From: Keratinibaculum paraultunense
GTDB taxonomy: Bacteria; Bacillota; Clostridia; Tissierellales; Tepidimicrobiaceae
Length of the DNA: 64,000 bases
Reading direction: 5' to 3'
Assembly (NCBI RefSeq): GCF_016767175.1
Contig: NZ_CP068564.1
Coordinates: forward strand, 930,001 to 994,000
Part shown: piece by piece, positions 9,250-15,316 of the stretch
Position numbering within the stretch: position 1 is the first letter of the stretch
Layout of the letters: each line of letters starts with the position of its first letter
Made by a program: the position numbers and the translations under genes
The notes under the pieces: model-generated
Told to the model about the DNA's origin: nothing
What the model saw: only the letters and a program-made list of their open reading frames with translations
The model's database searches: none

Positions 9250-9732
9250 CTATTTTGGGTCTTTTTCAGGTAAATTTACATTTTCCTTTGATTCAAGAGC
9301 ATTATTATTTTTTAAATTAGTATGTAATTCTTTTATTTTATCTATATTTTCTTGTTCCATTTGGTCAAAGTACGGAATTAAGGATGAATAAAATTTATCA
9401 ACTCTTTTTTGTTTTGCTTTCTCAGTTTTAAGTTTATTAATCTGATTTACAATATCGTTATAGTATCTATCAATGAAATCATTTATTGTATATATTTTTT
9501 TATCATTAATCTGTTTAAGCATATCAATAGGTTTATCACCTTTGAATCTTAAATACTTTTGGGCACTAATCAGATCTTTAACTTTGCTAATCATGAATTC
9601 GTATCTAGAGAAAAAGGTATCAGGATTCTTGGTGTTATTAACCAAGTTGGCACTTTCATTAATTTGTTTTATCCATTGAGGAGCCATAAATTCAGCTTCT
9701 TTTCTTTTTTTAGATTTAAAGAAAAAAACCAT
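9250..9732 (-). CDS. Hypothetical lysine-rich helical protein of the element
   Basis: 160 residues, not recognised. Highly charged, with KSKKRKEAEF near the N-terminus and long predicted helices (QKYLRFKGDKPIDMLKQINDKK; YYNDIVNQINKLKTEKAKQKR) ending in a polar tail with PEKDPK. Short proteins of this style are common beside phage repressors and integrases, but no function follows from that. The ATG is preceded by AAAGGAAA at a suitable distance. It probably forms a two-gene unit with the 190-residue gene downstream. Confidence 0.6.
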   Translation of the reverse strand: MVFFFKSKKRKEAEFMAPQWIKQINESANLVNNTKNPDTFFSRYEFMISKVKDLISAQKYLRFKGDKPIDMLKQINDKKIYTINDFIDRYYNDIVNQINKLKTEKAKQKRVDKFYSSLIPYFDQMEQENIDKIKELHTNLKNNNALESKENVNLPEKDPK

Positions 9733-9787
9733 AACTAATTTCCTTTCTTTTTTAAAAATATTTTATACTACACTTAAATCAATAATA

Positions 9788-9937
9788 TCAATAACCACTT
9801 TTTATAATATATTTAGTAATTCCTTTAGCTACTATATTAGCATAACCTTTAGTCAAAGTAATATCAATATAAAACGTTTCATATAACGTTTCGCCACTGA
9901 CTATTACAAAAAAGGGACCTTGGTGGTGGAAGATTTA
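9788..9937 (-). pseudogene. Possible C-terminal gene fragment
   Basis: A 49-codon open stretch without a usable start reads SGETLYETFYIDI then TKGYANIVAKGITKYI and ends at a TGA just upstream of the 160-residue gene. It looks like the tail of a real protein rather than random sequence, possibly of a phage amidase, but I cannot name the family. It overlaps the small + strand frame at 9926, so at most one of the two is genuine. Confidence 0.25.
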
Positions 9938-10039
9938 GACTACATAAAAAACTTAATCTTAGAAATATTAATAAATTTTACAGAGGAAGAAATGAAAGAA
10001 GTAATAAAGTGTATAATTGATAGTAAAAAAGGCAATTGA
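9926..10039 (+). CDS. Possible 37-residue small protein
   Basis: GTG-initiated frame giving an acidic then basic helix (ILEILINFTEEEMKEVIKCI, residues 11-30). AGGGA precedes it at about 10 bases. Similar short helical frames are common in mobile elements, and its end lies inside the - strand terminator of the XRE operon. Coding status is uncertain; no function is proposed. Confidence 0.35.
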   Translation: MEDLDYIKNLILEILINFTEEEMKEVIKCIIDSKKGN

Positions 10040-10056
10040 CCGTCAAGTTAGTTGCC
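10026..10056 (-). terminator. Terminator of the XRE operon
   Basis: Read on the - strand: GGCAACTAACTTGAC pairs with GTCAATTGCC with a short bulge, followed by TTTTTTAC. It lies 27 bases after the stop of the 91-residue coiled-coil gene. Confidence 0.7.
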
Positions 10057-10082
10057 TCTTTCCCTTTGTATAGTAGTACATT

Positions 10083-10358
10083 TTATTTAGCAATTTTTTT
10101 CTTTAGATTAAAGATTTCTTTTTCAGTTTGGAATTCTTTATGGGTAAGGAAGTCTAGATCGTCTGATATTTTATCTAATTTAGTTTTTGTAGCAATATGG
10201 TTAGCAGCATTTTTAGTATCTAGTTCGTGGATTTGTTCTTTAATCTCCTGGAGTTCATTTAAAACTTCCACATGATTATCATCTACCTTTTTTTCTAAAC
10301 TACTAATTTGGCTTTGTACTTGATTTAATAATTCTAGTATCTTTTCTTCATTATTCAT
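10083..10358 (-). CDS. Small coiled-coil protein, partner gene of the XRE regulator
   Basis: 91 residues forming an almost continuous heptad pattern (LELLNQVQSQISSLEKKVDDN and so on) from end to end, with no cysteines and no membrane segment. It starts 13 bases after the XRE gene and shares its terminator, so the two are co-transcribed. A role as anti-repressor, structural clamp or directionality factor can be imagined but nothing in the sequence shows it. Start ATG has AAAGGAG about 6 bases upstream. Confidence 0.7.
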   Translation of the reverse strand: MNNEEKILELLNQVQSQISSLEKKVDDNHVEVLNELQEIKEQIHELDTKNAANHIATKTKLDKISDDLDFLTHKEFQTEKEIFNLKKKIAK

Positions 10359-10371
10359 GATTTCAACTCCT

Positions 10372-10749
10372 TTATTCTTTTTTCATCTTTTTCTTAAATT
10401 CTAATAATAACTTATAAGTTTCAATCAATTCCTGTGGAGAGGTTTCGTCAAATTCCAGTCCCTCTTTTTCCATTTTTTCTTTTAATTCAAGTAGAAATTT
10501 ATCTACTTTATCTAAATCTTTATCGTTGGTATATGGATTTTTTTCTTCAGTTCTCCCTAGGAGGAAGTCAACTGATACATTGAAGAAGTCTGCTATTTTC
10601 TTTTTTATATCATCTCCTGGGACTCTATTACCAGCTTCATATTGAGAAAGGGTTGAATTGCTTATATTTAATATTTTAGCAAGTTCTAATTGGGACAATT
10701 CTTTTTCTTCTCTTAAAAGTTTTATTCTTTTCCCTAATTCGTTATTCAT
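10372..10749 (-). CDS. XRE-family transcriptional repressor of the element
   Basis: 125 residues. The N-terminal two-thirds is a Cro/CI-type helix-turn-helix domain (LGKRIKLLREEKELSQLELAKILNISNSTLSQYEAGNRVP, residues about 4-43), followed by the frequent DFFNVSVDFLLGRT linker and a helical C-terminal oligomerisation region. It lacks a LexA-type protease domain, so it is not cleaved by RecA. I set the start at ATG 10749, since AGGTGG sits 6 bases upstream; a GTG at 10758 lies inside that site. Four related inverted-repeat operators lie between this gene and the + strand side, one of them 12 bases from the start codon, so autoregulation is likely. Confidence 0.88.
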   Translation of the reverse strand: MNNELGKRIKLLREEKELSQLELAKILNISNSTLSQYEAGNRVPGDDIKKKIADFFNVSVDFLLGRTEEKNPYTNDKDLDKVDKFLLELKEKMEKEGLEFDETSPQELIETYKLLLEFKKKMKKE

Positions 10750-10760
10750 GATTACCACCT

Positions 10761-10892
10761 TTCACAATATGTAAATTAATTATATTATATCAAAAAAATA
10801 AATTTTAAAATATATTTTTACAAAATGTCAAAACAATTGTTGACTTTTACATTAAGTAAATACCTAATGAAAGTAGATTTACATTTAGTAAA
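10761..10892. promoter_or_regulatory. Four-copy operator array for the XRE repressor
   Basis: Four sites share the dyad TTTAC-N5-GTAAA: TTCACAATATGTAAA (10761-10775), TTTACAAAATGTCAA (10817-10831), TTTACATTAAGTAAA (10846-10860) and TTTACATTTAGTAAA (10878-10892). The last two are perfect; the first two have one mismatch per dyad. Centres are 56, 29 and 32 bp apart, roughly helical multiples for the last three. A TTGACT at 10840-10845 suggests a rightward promoter overlapped by the perfect sites. The layout is that of a phage-type divergent switch. Confidence 0.75.
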
Positions 10893-10897
10893 ACAGT

Positions 10898-10905
10898 AGG
10901 AGGTG
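10898..10905 (+). other. Orphan ribosome-binding site after the operator array
   Basis: AGGAGGTG stands directly downstream of the last operator, where the first rightward gene (cro-like or excisionase) would be expected, but the frames after it close within a few codons. This looks like the scar of a deletion that removed the rightward early gene. Confidence 0.45.
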
Positions 10906-10941
10906 CAGTAACAAGTACAAATTTTACATTATGGTATACAT

Positions 10942-11135
10942 TTAATCCTCTCTAGATTTAAATAACTTGACAAATTTGTTGTATTTAGAATTTACTTTTT
11001 TATCATTCAGAACTTCTAAAACATAGATATATCTCTATCATATACAATATCTGGATTATGTGCTTTAGAATATTTTACCACAAGGGGGATGAAAGAGACA
11101 ATTTCAAATAGCATAGGACAAAACGTAAAACTCAT
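10942..11135 (-). pseudogene. Possible frameshifted gene remnant
   Basis: On the - strand an ATG-started frame reads IPLVVKYSKAHNPDIVYDRD and stops at a TAG right after SMF; one added T in the TTTT run there would continue it as LEVLNDKKVNSKYNKFVKLF to a TAA at 10942. The two halves read like one broken protein, but no family is recognised and there is no good ribosome-binding site. Confidence 0.3.
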
Positions 11136-11165
11136 ATAAATAAGTAAGAAATGAGGGGAAGATAA

Positions 11166-11357
11166 ATGAATGTTAAAGTCCATTTACCAACTACAAAAGA
11201 GGGATGGAAAATGTTAAACGAAAGAATAGCAGAAGTTCAATCAGAATTTATTATAAACGAAATAAATAATCTTCCCTGTAGTTATGAAAGAAAGATAGAA
11301 ATTTTAGAAGGAGTTAAAAAGAAAATAGAAGAGGAAATGCAATGGATAAATCTTTAA
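11166..11357 (+). CDS. Small hypothetical protein of the element
   Basis: 63 residues, not recognised. Beginning MNVKVHLPTTKEGWKMLNER, it is mostly helical with an acidic-basic C-terminus (ILEGVKKKIEEEMQW). Start ATG has GAGGGGAA 6 bases upstream, so translation is plausible. It lies on the + strand downstream of the repressor operators, a position often held by small early phage proteins. Size and place make it one candidate for a recombination directionality factor, purely by inference. Its last codon touches the istB remnant on the other strand. Confidence 0.6.
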   Translation: MNVKVHLPTTKEGWKMLNERIAEVQSEFIINEINNLPCSYERKIEILEGVKKKIEEEMQWINL

Positions 11358-11578
11358 TAAATGGATAGGACCTCAGCAGTCTTGTAAGAATTGCCAAGGA
11401 TATTTATAATTAGTTGAAAAAACATTTTAGTTTCTTTTTTTCCTATAGATAAATAGCCTATTTCGTCAATAATAAAAAATTTATATTTTGCAAAATGCTT
11501 TATTCTAGTTTCTAATCTATTTTCTAAATAAGCTTTTTTAATTGTTCTATCTAAGTTTTTTAAAAATTTTCCACTGAA
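11354..11578 (-). pseudogene. IS21-family IstB ATPase remnant
   Basis: An open - strand stretch of 75 codons without start contains KKAYLENRLETRIKHFAKYK followed by FIIDEIGYLSIG and FFQLI, which is the Walker B region of the IS21 transposition helper IstB (family form LLIIDEIGYLPID...FFQL). The match ends at about 11408, after which the frame runs on for 17 unrelated codons. The Walker A half and IstA are gone. This is a decayed fragment, not a live insertion sequence; no terminal repeats are visible. The rest of the gap to 11794 is AT-rich and shows nothing else. Confidence 0.75.
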
Positions 11579-11794
11579 TTAATTTCAATGTCCATTACTA
11601 ATTTATATTTCATTTTTAATTACTCAATAAAATTGTATGTTTTTATTGGATTTTGCACTTTTATACATTTTTATACTTTATTTTAGCATTTATATATATT
11701 TGTCCTTGGTTTTTATATAATGTCGAATATTGCGATAAATAAATAGAGGATTTTCTCCTTTCTTGTAGAAGTAATAAAGTAAGGGGGGTAAGAA

Positions 11795-12100
11795 ATGGCA
11801 AAATATAAAATTTACAAAAACCCAGCAAATGGATATACAGAGAGAGTAAAAGATGGGTTTAATTGGGTAGTCTTTTTCTTTGGTCCTATATGGTATTTAT
11901 TTAACGGGTTTATTGGGCAAGGTATAGCTTGGTTATTAATAGCTATAATAGCTGGAGCGCCTACATTTGGGATTGGTGCATTTATAGTATGGATAATAGC
12001 AGGTGTTAAAGCTAACAAGTCAAAAGAAAAAGCATTTTTAAACAAAGGATGGATTTATGTCGGGTATGAAGACGAAATAAATCAAAATAAGGTATCATAA
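11795..12100 (+). CDS. DUF2628 membrane protein
   Basis: 101 residues. The pattern FNWVVFFFGPIWYLFNG followed by GIAWLLIAIIAGAPTFGIGAFIVWIIAG gives two membrane segments (about 25-42 and 46-70), then the motif KEKAFLNKGW near the C-terminus; this is the DUF2628 layout. Function of the family is unknown; members are small inner-membrane proteins found in many Firmicutes and in mobile elements. A strong GGGGGG-rich ribosome-binding site precedes the ATG. It reads + and lies 98 bases upstream of the Ltp-domain gene. Confidence 0.8.
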   Translation: MAKYKIYKNPANGYTERVKDGFNWVVFFFGPIWYLFNGFIGQGIAWLLIAIIAGAPTFGIGAFIVWIIAGVKANKSKEKAFLNKGWIYVGYEDEINQNKVS

Positions 12101-12198
12101 AATTTAATATTAAATAAGAACCTAAACAAGGCTTCTTTTTCTCATATTGTTAATTTTCTCCTATTTGATATAATAAAAAAAGAAAAGGAGGAATTTAA

Positions 12199-12741
12199 AT
12201 GAATGAAAAGCAAAAGAAACCCTTTTATAAGAGATGGTGGTTTATTCTTTTAGTTATTATTGTTGTTATTGCAGTTTTAGGTAGCGGCGGAGATGAGGAC
12301 GCACAAAAGGAAGTTGCTGGAGATGGAGAATCTAGCCAAATAGAGAACAATGTGGCATCTAAAGACTCAGAGCAAGAAGAAAAAGAGAAAAAAGAAGAAA
12401 CCGAAAAACCTAAAGAAAGTGCTAAAGATGATGTTCCACGTGAATATAAAAATGCTTTAAAAGCTGCACAGAACTATGTTGATATAATGGCATTTTCTGA
12501 ACGAGGGTTGTTCGAACAGTTAACTTCTGAATACGGGGATCAATATCCAGAAGAAGCTGCCCAATATGCAATTGAAAATGTAGAAGTGGATTATAATGAG
12601 GAAGCGTTAGAAGCAGCTAAGAATTATCTAGAAATTATGCCAATGTCAGACAAAGAATTATTTGAACAATTAACATCTGAACATGGAGATAAATTTACTG
12701 AAGAGCAAGCGCAATATGCTATTGATAATTTACCGAAATAG
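12199..12741 (+). CDS. Ltp-domain membrane-anchored protein (superinfection-exclusion-like)
   Basis: 180 residues. One N-terminal membrane anchor (about 12-28, WWFILLVIIVVIAVLG) is followed by an acidic, disordered linker (residues 30-78) and two tandem copies of the Ltp helical motif: YVDIMAFSERGLFEQLTSEY...AQYAIEN and YLEIMPMSDKELFEQLTSEH...AQYAIDN. In phage TP-J34 the Ltp lipoprotein blocks DNA injection by superinfecting phages. Here no lipobox cysteine is present, so anchoring is by a transmembrane helix. AAAAGGAGG precedes the ATG and a strong terminator follows. It is the last gene of the element and a plausible reason for the element to be kept. Confidence 0.82.
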   Translation: MNEKQKKPFYKRWWFILLVIIVVIAVLGSGGDEDAQKEVAGDGESSQIENNVASKDSEQEEKEKKEETEKPKESAKDDVPREYKNALKAAQNYVDIMAFSERGLFEQLTSEYGDQYPEEAAQYAIENVEVDYNEEALEAAKNYLEIMPMSDKELFEQLTSEHGDKFTEEQAQYAIDNLPK

Positions 12742-12759
12742 GGGTTTAAGGCAAACTTT

Positions 12760-12787
12760 AAAGGCATCCAATTGGATGCCTTTTTTT
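12760..12787 (+). terminator. Rho-independent terminator after the Ltp-domain gene
   Basis: AAAGGCATCCAATTGGATGCCTTT, perfectly self-complementary, continuing into a run of T. It insulates the downstream sigK segment from element transcription. Confidence 0.92.
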
Positions 12788-12921
12788 ACATATTAAATAA
12801 CATAAATAAAGTAAGTAGTCTATAATATTTAATACTAGATCCTATAGTAGATAAATCAGAAACACCTTTTAACATGTTTTGATTATGATTAAATGTTTCC
12901 GTTCTGATACTATTGCTAATG

Positions 12922-13277
12922 AAATTCTTATGACTATAAGGGCAAATAAAAAATCTAAATTAGAGGTGTCCCTTCAAGAACCTATAGGAGTAGATAAAGA
13001 AGGGAATGAAATATCTTTATTAGATGTATTAGGTACAAATGTTGATGATGTAGTAGATGAAGTTCATTTTAAACTTTTAAAGAAAAAACTATACCAGTCT
13101 ATAAATCAAGTTTTAAAGAATAGAGAAAAGATCATAATTGAATTAAGGTATGGATTGATAGATGGTATATGTAAAACTCAAAGAGAAATAGCTAATATGT
13201 TAGGTATTTCTAGATCATATGTTTCTAGAATTGAAAAACGGGCAATCGAAAAATTATATAAGGCTTTAAATAACTAA
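12922..13277 (+). CDS. sigK: Pro-sigma-K, 3' segment
   Basis: After the right AATG core the frame continues sigma-K from EILMTIRANKKSKLEVSLQEP through PIGVDKEGNEISLLDVLG (region 3) to the region 4 helix-turn-helix KTQREIANMLGISRSYVSRIE and ends at ALNN. Joined to 6329-6671 it makes 699 bases, 232 codons plus stop, in phase. An apparent start at 12879 lies inside the element and is not the true one. By itself this segment lacks region 2 and cannot work, so sigma-K should be absent until excision. Confidence 0.93.
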
Positions 13278-13302
13278 AATCCGGAAAATTCCGGATTTTA
13301 GT
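13274..13302. terminator. Bidirectional terminator after sigK
   Basis: CTAAAATCCGGAAAATTCCGGATTTTAG is a near-perfect palindrome beginning at the sigK stop. The stop codon of the small - strand gene at 13298 falls in its right arm, so it may serve both strands. Confidence 0.85.
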
Positions 13303-13417
13303 ATTTATCACATTTGTTATAACCACAAAATAATATTACCAAAAGTAAAAAGAAAAATAATAATGAACTATCATAATTAGATTTTCTGCTAAACTGATTT
13401 CCTCTTGCTTCAGTCAA
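13298..13417 (-). CDS. Tiny membrane protein, possibly sporulation-related
   Basis: 39 residues from a TTG start with AGGAGGTGG 5 bases upstream, an excellent site. After a polar N-terminus with RGNQFSRKSNYDSS comes one hydrophobic helix (SLLFFFLLLVILFCG) and a short tail with two cysteines overall. It is too short for routine gene calling. Tiny single-helix proteins of this kind (YjcZ-like or similar clostridial sporulation proteins) are common near late sporulation genes, and it lies next to sigK. The family link is inferred, not shown. Confidence 0.55.
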   Translation of the reverse strand: MTEARGNQFSRKSNYDSSLLFFFLLLVILFCGYNKCDKY

Positions 13418-13604
13418 TATTGCCACCTCCTAATAAATAAAAAAATATAATAATACAATATGGAGTTTTCTTATTTTTACACTTAAAAGCTTTTAAAACA
13501 TGGTTTTATAATATTATTAGTTATAAATCATTAGTAAAATTAGAAAAAATTTATTTAATAAAATAATTTTATCGTGCCTAATATATAATATGTATTTTAG
13601 CAAG

Positions 13605-13656
13605 AATAGTTACAAATAATAGACCCGGATATCCGGGTCTATTATTTGTAACTATT
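13605..13656. terminator. 52-bp perfect palindrome at the end of the deacetylase gene
   Basis: Two arms of 26 bases, meeting at GACCCGGAT/ATCCGGGTC (centre between 13630 and 13631), are exact reverse complements. The stop codon of the - strand deacetylase gene lies within it. On RNA it would form a very long hairpin on either strand; it serves as terminator for the - strand gene although a classical T run is contributed only by the arm itself. Confidence 0.75.
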
Positions 13657-14386
13657 TTAAAGGTATATTTAAAAGTTGAGAAAGGGTAACAAACTCATAT
13701 CCTCTGTTTTTTAATTCAGGTATAATTTTCTTTAAAGCTTCTACAGTATGGCTTTCATCATAATATACATAGTCATGAAATAGTATAATATCTCCATTTT
13801 CTATATTTGAAAGGGTATTAGTAACAATTTCTTTTACTTCAGGATTTTTCCAATCTTTTGAATCTTGATTTGCAGACCAAAGAACTACTACTGCGTTATC
13901 TTCTTCAATCATTTCTATAACTTTATTGTCAAAAGATCCGTAGGGAGGTCTAAATATTTTAGGTTTATGTTTAGTTATAGAATATATTATATCTTGAGTT
14001 TTTTTATATTCTTCTAATAATTTTTCCCTACTAGCTTTTTTTGCATCTATATGAGAATATGTGTGATTTCCTATTTCATGCCCTTCTGCCCATTGCCTTT
14101 CAATAACATGAGGATAAGTTTCAGCTAACATTCCTAACACGAAAAAAGTAGCTTTTACATCATACTCATCCAGTATATCTAATATTTGTTCAGTGTATAT
14201 AGGATGTGGACCATCATCAAAGGTTAAAGCGACAACTTTTTTATTTTCAGTTCCTTTTTTTATTATCATACCATAATTATTATTGGCCATAGCTTCATTA
14301 TACTTAAATTTTATATTGCTTGTTGTAAATAAGACAAGTATTACAATACAAATGCATATATATTGATATACTTTTTTAATATTCAT
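13652..14386 (-). CDS. Polysaccharide deacetylase (CE4, PdaB-like)
   Basis: 244 residues. An N-terminal membrane anchor or signal peptide (about 6-23) precedes the NodB-homology domain. Its motifs are present: VVALTFDDGPHP (catalytic base and metal Asp), HEIGNHTYSH (metal histidines), FRPPYGSFD and ILFHDY. Such enzymes deacetylate peptidoglycan or related glycans outside the membrane; PdaB-type members act in spore cortex formation, and the neighbours here (sigK, a YhcN/YlaJ lipoprotein) fit that, though the exact class is uncertain. ATG 14386 is preferred since AAAGGGA lies 6 bases upstream; a TTG at 14407 has no site. Confidence 0.88.
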   Translation of the reverse strand: MNIKKVYQYICICIVILVLFTTSNIKFKYNEAMANNNYGMIIKKGTENKKVVALTFDDGPHPIYTEQILDILDEYDVKATFFVLGMLAETYPHVIERQWAEGHEIGNHTYSHIDAKKASREKLLEEYKKTQDIIYSITKHKPKIFRPPYGSFDNKVIEMIEEDNAVVVLWSANQDSKDWKNPEVKEIVTNTLSNIENGDIILFHDYVYYDESHTVEALKKIIPELKNRGYEFVTLSQLLNIPLK

Positions 14387-14424
14387 AGCATTCCCTTTCT
14401 TATACAATAATTAATTAATATGAT

Positions 14425-14452
14425 AATAAATCCGGGAAAACCCGGATTTATT
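14425..14452 (-). terminator. Terminator after the YhcN/YlaJ lipoprotein gene
   Basis: AATAAATCCGGG-AAAA-CCCGGATTTATT, a perfect 12-bp stem with an AAAA (or TTTT on the - strand) loop, overlapping the stop codon of the lipoprotein gene and upstream of the deacetylase gene. Confidence 0.85.
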
Positions 14453-15050
14453 TAACAGGAGTAATCCTTCTTAATATTTCTTCAAATTCATTTGCAAAAC
14501 CTGATATAGGTCTTCCATTAGCTATATCTGCTGCCATATTTCTAATCCTAGTATAAAGATCTGGATCAGCTGTAATGCTGACATATTTTATACTATTATC
14601 TGTGTTTCGAACAATCCTCTCAATTTTCTGCTTCAAATCCGTAGTCATTTTTCCTTCAATATTATTTTTTATATCCACACCTACTATACAACTATTACCA
14701 CTTATTAAAACCGAAGCACTATTTATTTCTTTTAAATTGGTTATTTTTTCTGCTATATTAGCTGCTTTTTTAGCCATATCGTCTGGCGTAGATAAATTAT
14801 TTCTTTTAGTTATATCTGTTGCAGTATTTGGACCAGGTAGAACCTGATTTTGTCGTACATCTTTATTAATATCTTTTTTGACAATACCTTTTGTATTTAC
14901 ATTATCCCGCTTTACACCTTTTTTTGTAATATTATCTCCTATTTTTGTTTCAGTTCCTATTGGCTGTCGAAACTTATTAGAAGTACAACCGATAGTAGAA
15001 GCAATTAAAATTAAAGTAAACATTAAAATGAAAAACTTATTCTTTTTCAA
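14448..15050 (-). CDS. YhcN/YlaJ family sporulation lipoprotein
   Basis: 200 residues. A signal peptide with lipobox (LIASTIGC) puts a lipidated cysteine near residue 22. A polar linker rich in lysine follows, then the YhcN/YlaJ domain (AEKITNLKEINSASVLISGNSCIVGVDI ... DLKQKIERIVRNTD), which resembles spore lipoproteins of the inner spore membrane tied to germination and outgrowth. I chose TTG 15050: AGGAGG lies 8 bases upstream, whereas a GTG at 15059 is part of that site. Separate terminators on both sides suggest a single-gene transcript. Confidence 0.88.
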   Translation of the reverse strand: MKKNKFFILMFTLILIASTIGCTSNKFRQPIGTETKIGDNITKKGVKRDNVNTKGIVKKDINKDVRQNQVLPGPNTATDITKRNNLSTPDDMAKKAANIAEKITNLKEINSASVLISGNSCIVGVDIKNNIEGKMTTDLKQKIERIVRNTDNSIKYVSITADPDLYTRIRNMAADIANGRPISGFANEFEEILRRITPVK

Positions 15051-15316
15051 AAGTTTCACCTCCTATATATATTTTGACTATTTATTTTCTTTTTATTTAG
15101 ACTAATTTTTTAATTATATGTATAAACAAGGAATAATATTATCATAACAGATGTTATCATAACAGATAATAAATAAATTACAATTAATTTTCATTTAAAA
15201 CCATAAGTTAGTTTATAATTTCAAAAATTTTACAAAAAATTATAAAAATTATGTTATTATAAATATAAGACAAAATATAATGTTAAAAAACAATAGAGTA
15301 GAAAGGAATAAATAAA

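Larger units (their letters stand above)
6672..12921. mobile_element. Skin-like element inserted in sigK, about 6250 bp
   Basis: The element is bounded by the shared core AATG (6668-6671 and 12918-12921) inside the imperfect repeat TATTGnnAATG (6661-6671 and 12911-12921); the two copies are exactly 6250 bp apart. It encodes a SpoIVCA-type serine recombinase next to the left end on the - strand, several small unknown proteins, an XRE repressor with operators, an IS21 remnant, a DUF2628 protein and an Ltp-domain protein. No phage head, tail or replication genes are present. Known skin elements (Bacillus subtilis, Clostridioides difficile, Clostridium tetani) are excised in the mother cell to rebuild sigK; this one is much smaller. 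The reconstructed reading frame is in phase, so excision should yield a functional gene. Confidence 0.92.

Noticed and set aside
11714-11730. Spo0A box TGTCGAA near 11722
   Set aside because: A single 7-base match in AT-rich sequence of the element, not near a convincing promoter.
12879-12921. Start of a 132-residue sigma-factor gene at 12879
   Set aside because: The first residues lie inside the element; the true sigma-K sequence begins after the core at 12922 and depends on joining.
6672-12921. A complete prophage
   Set aside because: No terminase, portal, capsid, tail, lysis or replication genes are present; only a remnant-type element.
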